Shown here one piece after another: positions 1-7,604 of a stretch of 44,116 nt of DNA. The stretch is from an uncultured Chloroflexota bacterium. Its GTDB lineage: Bacteria > Chloroflexota > Chloroflexia > Chloroflexales > Roseiflexaceae. The position numbers and the translations under genes are program-made. Position 1 is the stretch's first letter. Each line of letters begins with the position of its first letter. Location of the stretch: contig CALFIC010000175.1 in the NCBI GenBank assembly GCA_937876225.1, forward strand, positions 1-44,116, given 5' to 3'. The notes below the pieces were generated by a model. It saw only the letters and a list, made by a program, of their open reading frames with translations, searched no databases and was not told where the DNA came from.

Positions 1-55
<55 letters not shown>

Positions 56-120
56 CATCCGATAAACGCGAGCACGTTACATACGAACATCACCGGTCAT
101 CACGGATGTAGAGATAACGA

Positions 121-129
121 TGTTACAAT
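121..129 (+). promoter_or_regulatory. Extended -10 promoter TGT-TACAAT
   Basis: TGT followed by TACAAT matches an extended -10 element (TGn-TANNNT) 37 bases before the ATG at 167. No convincing -35 box is seen. The same architecture recurs at other gene starts in the window. The expected transcript start is near 136. Confidence 0.4.
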
Positions 130-166
130 ATGAGCTAATTGGCATCATTGTCTGTATGAGGTTTGT

Positions 167-913
167 ATGTCTCAATCGCATTCCACACCCAATCCCCCCA
201 TTGATGTGGCGGCCGTCATTGCGGCCTTACACGACCGCATCCAACAACGCACACAAACCACACCCAACGATGTTTCTTTTGCCAACGAAGAGTTCCAAGA
301 CTTGCAAGATGCCTTGCACGAAATGGAATTGACGCGGGTTATCAGTGCTCATTTACCGCTCAAAAACACCGGCATCCTTGGGCGTTTTGTGACGCTGGCC
401 CAAAAAATCATCCGCCGGGTATTGCGCTGGTACATCAATCCTATCGTCGAACAACAAAACATGTACAACGATGCCGTAATGCGCACCATGCAAGCCTTGG
501 TCGATGCCTATCAAACCAGACTCAGTACCACCACACCCCCAAGCACACCACCCACCACGATTGCTCCAAATACGACCATCAGCGACGCGCCGCAGATCCA
601 AGCAACTATCGCCCAAGGCGAACAAGCAATAAGCCCGGCCGAACATGCGCTGGTATCGCTCGTGGCCACCCGCCAGCACCTAATGACCATCCGTACCCAT
701 TGGCCATTACCGGTACGCAAGCCCAGCGACCGCGTAGCAAATGCCATCCATCGCATCCAACGGATTGGATTGCGGTGGTATATCAACCCGATCGTTGACC
801 AAATGAATGCGCATAATCGCACTACCCATGCGGCGCTCAACCTCAGCTATACCTACACTACTGCCACCCGGATTTCGCTCGAACAATTACGCAACCAGAT
901 TCCCCATGCATAA
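167..913 (+). CDS. Hypothetical protein with duplicated LRWYINPIV motif, glycosyltransferase-associated
   Basis: A 248-residue soluble protein of unknown function. The sequence shows two copies of one module: residues near 85-105 contain RVLRWYINPIVEQQN followed by a helical stretch, and residues near 198-220 contain GLRWYINPIVDQMN followed by a similar stretch. A Pro/Thr-rich linker (about residues 117-142) separates them. There is no signal peptide or membrane span. Its stop overlaps the next ATG by 8 bases, so it is translationally coupled to two GT4 glycosyltransferases. My recollection is that similar WYINPIV proteins sit beside glycosyltransferase genes in Chloroflexota. A role in polysaccharide assembly is inferred from context only. 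The ATG at 167 is preceded by a weak GAGG at 159-162. Confidence 0.75.
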   Translation: MSQSHSTPNPPIDVAAVIAALHDRIQQRTQTTPNDVSFANEEFQDLQDALHEMELTRVISAHLPLKNTGILGRFVTLAQKIIRRVLRWYINPIVEQQNMYNDAVMRTMQALVDAYQTRLSTTTPPSTPPTTIAPNTTISDAPQIQATIAQGEQAISPAEHALVSLVATRQHLMTIRTHWPLPVRKPSDRVANAIHRIQRIGLRWYINPIVDQMNAHNRTTHAALNLSYTYTTATRISLEQLRNQIPHA

Positions 914-2105
914 CGACATCATCACCATCGTCAGCACCTGGTATGGCCCCGACACAGCCGGCGGTGCCGAACAAGCCGCCCGCCAGCTTGCCATCGCCTT
1001 GCACACCCAAGGCCACCATGTCGAAGTGTGGAGCACTACTGCCCGCGATTTATTTGCACCAACCACACCCCATTACCCGTTAGGCGAAAGTCGCGATGCG
1101 GGGATTGTGGTGCGGCGCTTTGCGATAGACACCCCCGTACCCGATGCCCAAATCCCCAGCTATGCGTTGCGCTTTCCTGCCATCAGCGCAGCCATGGCGC
1201 ACATCCAACCCGATGCCCAAGAACTCCGCACCATCGCGGCATTGGCCTATAGCAACGACTTACTCACCCAGATTGCCAGCCAATCCCATGGACGAAGATT
1301 GTTGTTTGTGCCCTACCCATTACCGAGTAGCATTTGGGGCGTCATGTTGGCCCCCGAACGCAGTTTTTTGCTCCCTTGTATGCACGACGAACCCTATGCC
1401 TACCACCGTATCAGCACGTGGCAGATGCAACATGCCCGTGGAATTTTGGCCAATAGTGCCGGTGAACGCGACTTTATCATCAACCAATACCACATCCCTC
1501 CTGAACGCGTCGCACTCACCCGCCTCGGTATCGACTGCACGGCCCAAGGCGATGGGGCGCGCTTCCGACAGCGCTTCAACATCCAAGGCCCGATGCTTTT
1601 TTTTGCGGGGCGGCGTGATGCCAGCAAAAACGTACCGATGCTCTTGCATTTTGTCCAAGAATACATCATCCGCCGCCAAAAAATGGTCACACTAGTACTC
1701 GCTGGGCGTGATCCGCTCGCATTATCGCGCTACCAACGGCGCTTTGTGTGTGACGTCGGGTTTATCGATGAGCAAACCAAAACCGACGCCTTTGCGGCGG
1801 CGGATGTGTTTGTGCACGCCGGCACCCAAGAAAGTTTTGCCTTTGTGTTGATGGAAGCATGGCTCCAAGCCACCCCCACCTTGGTCAACCAAGACTGCAC
1901 CGTCACCCATCAGGCCGTGACCGAGTCACAGGGTGGGCTTTCGTTCGCCGATTTTGCCAGTTTTGCTGCCGGATTAGATGTATTACTCGGCGCCCCTGCC
2001 CTCAATCAAGCAATGGGGCAGGCCGGCCGTGATTACGTCTTGGCCAATTGTCAGTGGGCTGATGTGGCGACCCGTGCCGCAGACGCACTATTGCGAGGCG
2101 ACTAA
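906..2105 (+). CDS. Glycosyltransferase family 4 protein
   Basis: A 399-residue GT-B fold glycosyltransferase expected to transfer a sugar from an NDP-sugar to a glycan or lipid acceptor at the cytoplasmic face. The N-terminal acceptor domain begins with IVSTWYGPDTAGGAEQAA, the glycine-rich loop typical of GT4. The donor domain carries FFAGRRDASKNVPML (about residue 235) and the EX7E motif ESFAFVLME (about residue 315). The frame stays open upstream to 807, but the ATG at 906 is chosen because it overlaps the previous stop by 8 bases and begins directly before the first beta strand. The next glycosyltransferase starts 3 bases after the stop, so both are in one operon. The sugar and acceptor cannot be read from sequence. 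Confidence 0.85.
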   Translation: MHNDIITIVSTWYGPDTAGGAEQAARQLAIALHTQGHHVEVWSTTARDLFAPTTPHYPLGESRDAGIVVRRFAIDTPVPDAQIPSYALRFPAISAAMAHIQPDAQELRTIAALAYSNDLLTQIASQSHGRRLLFVPYPLPSSIWGVMLAPERSFLLPCMHDEPYAYHRISTWQMQHARGILANSAGERDFIINQYHIPPERVALTRLGIDCTAQGDGARFRQRFNIQGPMLFFAGRRDASKNVPMLLHFVQEYIIRRQKMVTLVLAGRDPLALSRYQRRFVCDVGFIDEQTKTDAFAAADVFVHAGTQESFAFVLMEAWLQATPTLVNQDCTVTHQAVTESQGGLSFADFASFAAGLDVLLGAPALNQAMGQAGRDYVLANCQWADVATRAADALLRGD

Positions 2106-2108
2106 CCC

Positions 2109-3140
2109 ATGCGCATTATTATTTGTACATCGCAAGTGCCGTTTGTGCGAGGTGGCGCCGAGTTGTTGGTCGAAGGGCTACGTGATGCCTTGCGACGCCA
2201 CGGGCATACCGTCGATATCGTGGCCTTGCCCTACCGCTGGCAACCACATGCCCACCTCGTCGACAGCATGTTGGCGTGGCGTTTGGTCGACCTCAGCGAA
2301 GTCGATGGTCGCCCGGTCGACCTGGTTATCGCCACCAAATTCCCGTCCTACATGGTGCGTCACCCTCGCAAAGTGGTGTGGTTGGTGCATCAGCACCGCC
2401 AAGCCTATGATTGGTACGGCACGCCGTTTTCGGACTTTGTCAATACCCCCGAAGACCGCGCCGTGCGTGAACAACTCATGCAGGCCGATCGCACCGCCAT
2501 TGGCGAAGCCACCCGTTGTTTTGCGATTTCGCAGAACGTGGCTCAGCGCCTATGGCGATTTAATCAGTGCAAGGCCACCCCACTCTACCCCCCCAGCCAC
2601 TATACGGGGCGGTTTTATGCCCAAGCCTACGGCGACTATATTTTTTCGGATGCCCGTCTCGATGCCGCCAAACGCCTCGATTTACTACTCAATGCCGTGG
2701 CAACCATGAAATCACCCTGCAAGGTCGTCCTCGCCAGCACTGGTCCTGCCAAAGCACAACTTACCCAATTGGCAAATGACCTTGGCATCGCTACATTTGT
2801 TGATTTTCGCGGTTATGTCAATGATGAAGAGTTACTCGCCCTCTATGCTACAGCCCGGGCTGTCTACTATGCGCCATTTGACGAAGACTACGGCTTTACC
2901 ACCATCCAAGCGATGGCGGCCGCCCGCCCCGTCATCACCACCACAGACGCCGGCGGTACACTCGAATTTGTGCGCCACAACTATAATGGACTCATCGCCC
3001 AACCACATCCCAGCGATATTGCGACAGCGCTCGATCGCATCATGCATGAGCCTGATTTGGCGCAGCAACTCGGAAAAAACGGCCCCACCACCGTATCCCA
3101 AATAACCTGGGATGGGGTGGTAGGGGCCTTGTTGGGGTAA
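2109..3140 (+). CDS. Glycosyltransferase family 4 protein, second of pair
   Basis: A 343-residue GT4-type glycosyltransferase. The N-terminus IIICTSQVPFVRGGAELLV is the GT4 acceptor-domain start. The donor domain has DARLDAAKRLDLLL (about residue 180) and the loop EDYGFTTIQAMAAARPVI (about residue 258). The second acidic residue of the usual EX7E pair is Gln here (E-x7-Q), which is unusual and could affect catalysis or donor binding. The ATG follows the preceding stop by 3 bases. The gene ends 14 bases from the convergent end of the minus-strand dehydrogenase. The C-terminal 10-15 residues are short for the family, ending in VVGALLG. Activity is probable but the substrate is unknown. Confidence 0.83.
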   Translation: MRIIICTSQVPFVRGGAELLVEGLRDALRRHGHTVDIVALPYRWQPHAHLVDSMLAWRLVDLSEVDGRPVDLVIATKFPSYMVRHPRKVVWLVHQHRQAYDWYGTPFSDFVNTPEDRAVREQLMQADRTAIGEATRCFAISQNVAQRLWRFNQCKATPLYPPSHYTGRFYAQAYGDYIFSDARLDAAKRLDLLLNAVATMKSPCKVVLASTGPAKAQLTQLANDLGIATFVDFRGYVNDEELLALYATARAVYYAPFDEDYGFTTIQAMAAARPVITTTDAGGTLEFVRHNYNGLIAQPHPSDIATALDRIMHEPDLAQQLGKNGPTTVSQITWDGVVGALLG

Positions 3141-3154
3141 TCCGTTGATTGACG

Positions 3155-4180
3155 TTATTTGCCGAGCATGCTGAGCAAGGCCGAGTCCGTGCTCTGGAGC
3201 GGCAAGTCGATGCGGCGGTGCGAGCGTGATGACTCGTAGGTGGCAAAAATCAACTCAGTGGCGCGCATCGCATTGTAGACCGACAATTCGGGGCGGCGCC
3301 CTGCAAGCAAGGCGTCGACCAAGTCGATCACGCCCCGTTTAACGTTTTCGTCGCCGTGCAACCCTTCGGTATCGGGGATGATAACCCAGTCGGCGTCACC
3401 TTTGCCTTTGACGCGGACATGGGTATTGTTGTCGACACCCACATCGATAATTCCGTCGGTGCCAATCATGCGCAAGCCAAATCGTGGGCCTGCTTGATGG
3501 CCGGTGCTCATCAACAACGTGACGCCGTTTTTGAAGCGAGTCAAGCTGACGCCGTGCCGTTCGATAGCCACACCAAATACCGTTTGCGGATCACGCAAAT
3601 CGATTTGACCGAGCACCCATTCGGCGTCGGTTTCGTCGTTGAAATAGCAGGCCATGTCGTACCAGTGCGTACCCCAGTCATACATGTTGTCACAAAAGGC
3701 TTCGATACGCTCGAGTTTGCCAATCCGCCCTGAGTCAAGCAAGGCTTTGCCGGCGCGGAAGGGGGTACCAAAGCGGCGTTGGTGATTGAAGGTGAGTTGG
3801 ACGCCGTTGGCTTCGGCAGCAGCCAGCATCGCTTTGCATTCACCCCAGGTGGGCGCCATTGGTTTTTCGCAGTGGATGGCGCGTACTTTAGCGTTGGCGA
3901 CGTCGATAACCATTTGAGCATGCATATGCGGCCAGGTCGAGATACTAACAATGTCCAGATTTTCTTTGGCGAGCATCTCGTGGTAATTGGTATAGATGGC
4001 ATCGCCGCCATGGATTTGCCGGAAGGATTCGGCGTTTTCGGGGACCAAATCAGCCAAGGCTACGATTTGGGCTTTGCCGGTGGCCCGATAGCCAAAGGCA
4101 TGCTGATGCGACATCCCAAAGCCAGTGGCCCCTTCGCTCTTCCAGGGGCGGCCACAACCAATAATTCCTACACGCAACAT
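3155..4180 (-). CDS. Gfo/Idh/MocA family NAD(P)-dependent oxidoreductase
   Basis: A 341-residue oxidoreductase with an N-terminal Rossmann fold (MLRVGIIGCGRPW) and the family signature HCEKPMAPTWGECKAM around residue 94, where EKP supplies the catalytic Lys. The C-terminal alpha/beta domain contains DWGTHWYDMACYF, where the His and Asp usually contact the sugar. The start at 4180 is set by a perfect AGGAGG at 4186-4191. A longer open frame to 4291 is rejected because it overlaps the upstream gene. The IolE-like gene lies 25 bases upstream on the same strand, so the pair probably oxidises and dehydrates or isomerises a sugar or inositol in the cytoplasm. The exact substrate is unknown. Confidence 0.88.
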   Translation of the reverse strand: MLRVGIIGCGRPWKSEGATGFGMSHQHAFGYRATGKAQIVALADLVPENAESFRQIHGGDAIYTNYHEMLAKENLDIVSISTWPHMHAQMVIDVANAKVRAIHCEKPMAPTWGECKAMLAAAEANGVQLTFNHQRRFGTPFRAGKALLDSGRIGKLERIEAFCDNMYDWGTHWYDMACYFNDETDAEWVLGQIDLRDPQTVFGVAIERHGVSLTRFKNGVTLLMSTGHQAGPRFGLRMIGTDGIIDVGVDNNTHVRVKGKGDADWVIIPDTEGLHGDENVKRGVIDLVDALLAGRRPELSVYNAMRATELIFATYESSRSHRRIDLPLQSTDSALLSMLGK

Positions 4181-4205
4181 ATCAACCTCCTTGTTGAATA
4201 CTGAA

Positions 4206-5084
4206 TTACATGCCCAGTGATTGCAAATACTTGCGGCTTTGGATAGCGCTTTCGAGGGGGGTCGCCAATTGAGTGACGTCGGTTTCGACAATCAGCCAGC
4301 CGTCAAAGTTGGCGGCTTGGAGCAACCCAAAAATCGTCGGGAAGTCGACCATGCCTTGGCCGAGCTCCGTCCAGACACCGATTTTTTCGGCACCACGATA
4401 GTCCAGTTGAGCGGCACGTGCTTGGTTGGCGGCCGCAGCATTGACATCTTTGAGGTGCATTGTCACGATGCGGCTGGCATATGTTTTTACCATATCGGTC
4501 ACATCGCCACCGGCCCACGCCATATGCCCGGTATCGGGGCCGAGGGCCAGCACTGCTGGGTCGGTCTGTTGCATCAAACGATCGAGCTCGGCACGGGTTT
4601 CGATGACGCTCCCCACATGATTATGAAAAGCGGCGGTGACACCGTAGCGCTTCATAATCGCGCCCACATCACTAATCGCCCGCACAAATTGGCGCCATTC
4701 GGCATCGCTCATGCCATCGGCTTCGGTCACATGACCAGCAGCCTGCATGCGTGAACGGCCATTGCGGATAGTTTGACCTTCGACGTTAGCCGCCACATAA
4801 CAGGCATTGCAACCGATGTCACGAGCGAATTCGGCCGAGGACTGAGCCTGCGCCATGATGGCGTCATATTTGGTCACATCCCAAAAATCAGCCCCAAAGT
4901 AGCCAGGCGCTGCCTGGAGCCCGTAGCGTTGCCACAAAGCCGCCCGATCTGCCACAGAGGTGGCTGGCTTGGGGAAGGCCGGGGCACCGGCATAGCCAGC
5001 CTGCGCGATGTCAGCCAACACTTGTTCTTCGGACACATCACGTGGCCAAGTAATCTGACCACAACCAATCAACCAATTCGCCAT
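4206..5084 (-). CDS. Sugar phosphate isomerase/epimerase (IolE-like TIM barrel)
   Basis: A 292-residue protein of the AP-endonuclease-2 TIM-barrel superfamily. IolE-like features are AFHNHVGSVIETRAELDRLM (about residue 154), LGPDTGHMAWAGGD (about residue 186) and VTMHLKDVN (about residue 212), which carry the metal-binding Glu, Asp/His and His residues. In the IolE family these enzymes dehydrate 2-keto-myo-inositol; relatives isomerise keto-sugars. It starts ANWLIGCGQITWP, typical of IolE N-termini. The ATG at 5084 has GAGGTG just upstream; an ATG-like extension to 5111 adds nine residues without support. It is cotranscribed with the Gfo/Idh dehydrogenase downstream. The inosose substrate is an inference from similarity. 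Confidence 0.83.
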   Translation of the reverse strand: MANWLIGCGQITWPRDVSEEQVLADIAQAGYAGAPAFPKPATSVADRAALWQRYGLQAAPGYFGADFWDVTKYDAIMAQAQSSAEFARDIGCNACYVAANVEGQTIRNGRSRMQAAGHVTEADGMSDAEWRQFVRAISDVGAIMKRYGVTAAFHNHVGSVIETRAELDRLMQQTDPAVLALGPDTGHMAWAGGDVTDMVKTYASRIVTMHLKDVNAAAANQARAAQLDYRGAEKIGVWTELGQGMVDFPTIFGLLQAANFDGWLIVETDVTQLATPLESAIQSRKYLQSLGM

Positions 5085-5180
5085 TGCACACCTCTCTGTA
5101 CGCAGATCCAAGGAAGTTTCAGAGTACCAACGATACGCTACACTACACGCTGTCCATCATGCAGGTATTCCCAAATTTGA

Positions 5181-6269
5181 CTACTGATAATAGGTCACGA
5201 GTTTGGCAAACACTTCATACGTTTTGACCAACCCGTCGATATCGACCCATTCTTCGTCGGAATGCAAGCCGGCCCCAATCGGACCACAGCAGACCGCTGG
5301 GGTGCCTTTGGCGCTATAGAAGCGGGCATCGGTACCGAAATGCTCACGATAAAAATGAGCGGGCAAGCCGACATCGCGCACCACTTGTGCCAATTGTTGC
5401 ACCGCAGGATGGTTAGGGTCAGTGTTGAGGGGTACACCCGAGCCAAGCAAGGTCACCGTGGCATGTTCGGGGAAGCACGACGTGACCGCTGCCAAAATAC
5501 TTTCGGCGTCTTCTTCGGGGACACGGCGGATGTCGAGGTGCAACGTGACGTCTTCCATGATGCGATTGCCGGCCTCACCACCATGAATAATCGTGGGCAC
5601 CACCGTGGTGACAAAGGCTTCTTCATCGGGGGTGGGGTAGCGTTTTTCGAGGGCAATCAAGCCATCGCGCAAGGTATGGATGGGGTTACGCCCATTCCAC
5701 GGGCGGGAGCCGTGGGCAGGCACGCCGTGGATGACCACGTCGATGGGAGCAGCGCCCTTGTGCATATAACAAATATTGAGGTCGGTGGGTTCGGCGGTGA
5801 TAAAGAAATCTCCAGTGTAGCCGCGGTTGAGAAGCACATTAGTGCCATGCATGCCGCCGATTTCTTCATCGCTAACAAATTGGAAGTTGACATCGGGTGG
5901 TTCGGGCAATTGCGCCAAATCGTGGGCCAGTTGCAACAACACGGCACCAGCGCCCTTCATGTCTTGGGTGCCACGACCATAGATGCGGCCATCGCGAATC
6001 TCGGGCTCGAATTGTTCACCACGGGCCGGTACGATATCAAGGTGGGCGTTGAGGATAAGCTTGGCGTGCTTGTTGCCCCGCAACGAGTAGACAATGGAGG
6101 GTTTATTGTTGGAGGTCTCATAAAACACTTTGCCGCGGGGAAGATCACGCAGTTTGGCGTCAGCATAATCAATCACCGCTTGGAGCAAATCGGGGCGGTC
6201 GAGGGTCGAGGGAATGCGTACCAATTCACAGGTCATCATTACCAAGTTGTCACGCAGGCTGGTCGTCAT
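5181..6269 (-). CDS. M20 family metallopeptidase (ArgE/DapE-like)
   Basis: A 362-residue dizinc amidohydrolase. Zinc-ligand motifs in order are HLDIVPARG (about residue 76), GRGTQDMKGAG (the bridging Asp), SDEEIGG (catalytic Glu plus ligand) and a C-terminal His in GAGLHSDEEWVD. The central dimerisation (lid) domain includes the conserved GVPAHGSRPWNGRNPI. Family members deacylate N-acyl amino acids, N-succinyl-diaminopimelate or small peptides in the cytosol; the substrate here is unresolved. The ATG at 6269 is set by a perfect AGGAGG at 6276-6281 and lies inside the last codons of rsmI (20-base overlap), so translation is probably coupled. The Gfo/IolE-like genes downstream are about 97 bases away and may have their own promoter. 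Confidence 0.87.
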   Translation of the reverse strand: MTTSLRDNLVMMTCELVRIPSTLDRPDLLQAVIDYADAKLRDLPRGKVFYETSNNKPSIVYSLRGNKHAKLILNAHLDIVPARGEQFEPEIRDGRIYGRGTQDMKGAGAVLLQLAHDLAQLPEPPDVNFQFVSDEEIGGMHGTNVLLNRGYTGDFFITAEPTDLNICYMHKGAAPIDVVIHGVPAHGSRPWNGRNPIHTLRDGLIALEKRYPTPDEEAFVTTVVPTIIHGGEAGNRIMEDVTLHLDIRRVPEEDAESILAAVTSCFPEHATVTLLGSGVPLNTDPNHPAVQQLAQVVRDVGLPAHFYREHFGTDARFYSAKGTPAVCCGPIGAGLHSDEEWVDIDGLVKTYEVFAKLVTYYQ

Positions 6270-7005
6270 CGTAATCCTCCTCTGGATCGGGCGCATCATC
6301 GTCATCCCGATCAATTCCTTCGACAAATTCGGGGGGGGCCCCGTCGGCACCGCCAACCAACAACACGAACTCCCCTTTGATGGCTTTGCGGCCGAGATGG
6401 GTGGCGATTTCGCTGAGGGGCGCCCGCACCATGAGTTCGTAGAATTTCGTCAAATCGTTGGCCAAGGCGGCTGGACGGTCACCATACACCGCCAAGGCAT
6501 CGTCAACCAAGGCCTTGATACGGTAGGGACTTTCATAAAAAATCAGCGTATGCGGCGTGGCCACGTCTTGGGCCAGCCAGCGCCGGCGGGCGGAGGACTT
6601 GCGCGGCGGGAAGCCGCGATAGGTAAAGGCGTGCACGGCCAGCCCAGACAGAATCAAGGCGGGAATCAACGCCGCCGGCCCAGGAATGGCAGTAAGTGGG
6701 AGCTCGGCCGCAATCACGGCCCGTACCAACAGAAACCCGGGATCGGAGATAGCCGGCGTACCGGCATCGCTGACCAAGGCCACCGATTTGCCGTCACGAA
6801 TCATCCCCACAATCCGGTCGCACATGCGACGCTCGTTGTGTTCGTGGACGGCAATCAACGGTTTGCGAATGTCGTAGTGTTGGAGCAAGATGTGGGTCTT
6901 GCGGGTGTCTTCACTGGCGATAACATCAACCGTGCGCAAAACCTCGAGGGCCCGCATGGTGATATCGCCTAAATTGCCTATCGGCGTTGCAACAAGGTAT
7001 AGCAT
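6250..7005 (-). CDS. rsmI: 16S rRNA (cytidine(1402)-2'-O)-methyltransferase RsmI
   Basis: A 251-residue SAM-dependent methyltransferase of the tetrapyrrole-methylase fold that methylates the ribose of C1402 in 16S rRNA. It shows the RsmI hallmarks LYLVATPIGNLGDIT at the N-terminus, SEDTRKTHILLQHY (about residue 36), VSDAGTPAISDPG (about residue 76) and FYESPYRI (about residue 157). The extreme C-terminus is a run of acidic residues (DRDDDDAPDPEEDYDDD). The ATG at 7005 begins at the conserved MLYLV; the open frame continues upstream through the hairpin at 7022-7067 and is not used. No clear Shine-Dalgarno is seen. It overlaps the start of the M20 peptidase by 20 bases. Confidence 0.93.
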   Translation of the reverse strand: MLYLVATPIGNLGDITMRALEVLRTVDVIASEDTRKTHILLQHYDIRKPLIAVHEHNERRMCDRIVGMIRDGKSVALVSDAGTPAISDPGFLLVRAVIAAELPLTAIPGPAALIPALILSGLAVHAFTYRGFPPRKSSARRRWLAQDVATPHTLIFYESPYRIKALVDDALAVYGDRPAALANDLTKFYELMVRAPLSEIATHLGRKAIKGEFVLLVGGADGAPPEFVEGIDRDDDDAPDPEEDYDDDQPA

Positions 7006-7021
7006 GTGGATATGATACACC

Positions 7022-7067
7022 AAAACAGGGGATCCGGCGTGTAGACACACGCTATATCCCCTGTTTT
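7022..7067. terminator. Bidirectional-type intrinsic terminator hairpin
   Basis: An 11-bp perfect outer stem (AAAACAGGGGA with TCCCCTGTTTT) encloses an inner 6-bp stem GCGTGT/ACACGC with loop AGAC. A/T tracts form the stem base on both sides. It lies between the end of the VOC gene and the start of rsmI and probably ends leftward transcription of the VOC gene. Confidence 0.7.
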
Positions 7068-7092
7068 TATCTACATCCATCACACCAACATC

Positions 7093-7533
7093 CTAATGCC
7101 AGGTTTGTAATTCGATCCCATTACCCTCGGGGTCGGTCACATAGCACCACGACACCTGCCGTGTCCCCGCCGTCGTTGTCACTACATTGCCGGTAATCGA
7201 GCCGCCCGCTGCCACAATCGCATCACGCACCACGGCGATATCGTCTACTTGAAAGGCGATATGCCCGAACCCTGTGCGCCGTACCGATGCAGGACCCGCT
7301 TCGATTAACGGCTCATAACGATAAATTTCGATGGTAGGGCCATCCTCGCCGTACCCGGGCAGGCGCACATGCACCCCATTGATACGGGCATCGCTAACGC
7401 CAAGAGCGCCGTCGATGAGGGAGCCGTGCAAGTCACGTTCGGGGGCCAGCAACGTACAGCCTAATTGGTCACAATAGAACGCCGCCAACGCCCGCCAATC
7501 ACGTGCCACAATATTGATATGCCCAAATCGCAT
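7093..7533 (-). CDS. VOC family protein (glyoxalase/bleomycin-resistance fold)
   Basis: A 146-residue protein with two beta-alpha-beta-beta-beta modules of the vicinal oxygen chelate fold. Likely metal ligands are His5 in MRFGHINIVARDW, the His of GFGHIAFQVDD at the start of the second module, and the Glu of GNGIELQTW near the C-terminus. Such single-domain proteins act as lyases, isomerases, dioxygenases or drug-binding proteins, and nothing here selects among them. The ATG at 7533 follows a GAAAGAAG purine run. It is flanked by terminators on both sides (7022-7067 and 7560-7590), so it is probably a single-gene transcript. How it is transcribed between the metG terminator and its start is not obvious. 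Confidence 0.8.
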   Translation of the reverse strand: MRFGHINIVARDWRALAAFYCDQLGCTLLAPERDLHGSLIDGALGVSDARINGVHVRLPGYGEDGPTIEIYRYEPLIEAGPASVRRTGFGHIAFQVDDIAVVRDAIVAAGGSITGNVVTTTAGTRQVSWCYVTDPEGNGIELQTWH

Positions 7534-7559
7534 TATTGACTTCTTTCATTGCATTATTC

Positions 7560-7590
7560 AAAAAACGCGCCGCATCGATTGATGCGGCGC
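7560..7590 (-). terminator. Intrinsic terminator of metG
   Basis: A perfect 10-bp GC-rich stem (GCGCCGCATC / GATGCGGCGC, loop GATT) is followed in the leftward direction by six T residues (A-run 7560-7565 on the plus strand). It lies 15 bases past the metG stop. Confidence 0.92.
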
Positions 7591-7604
7591 ATCCTTCACC
7601 ACGG

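Noticed and set aside
5262..6380. 372-codon plus-strand open frame opposite the M20 peptidase
   Set aside because: It mirrors the codon bias of the true gene, which has full catalytic motifs and a perfect Shine-Dalgarno. The antisense frame shows no family features.
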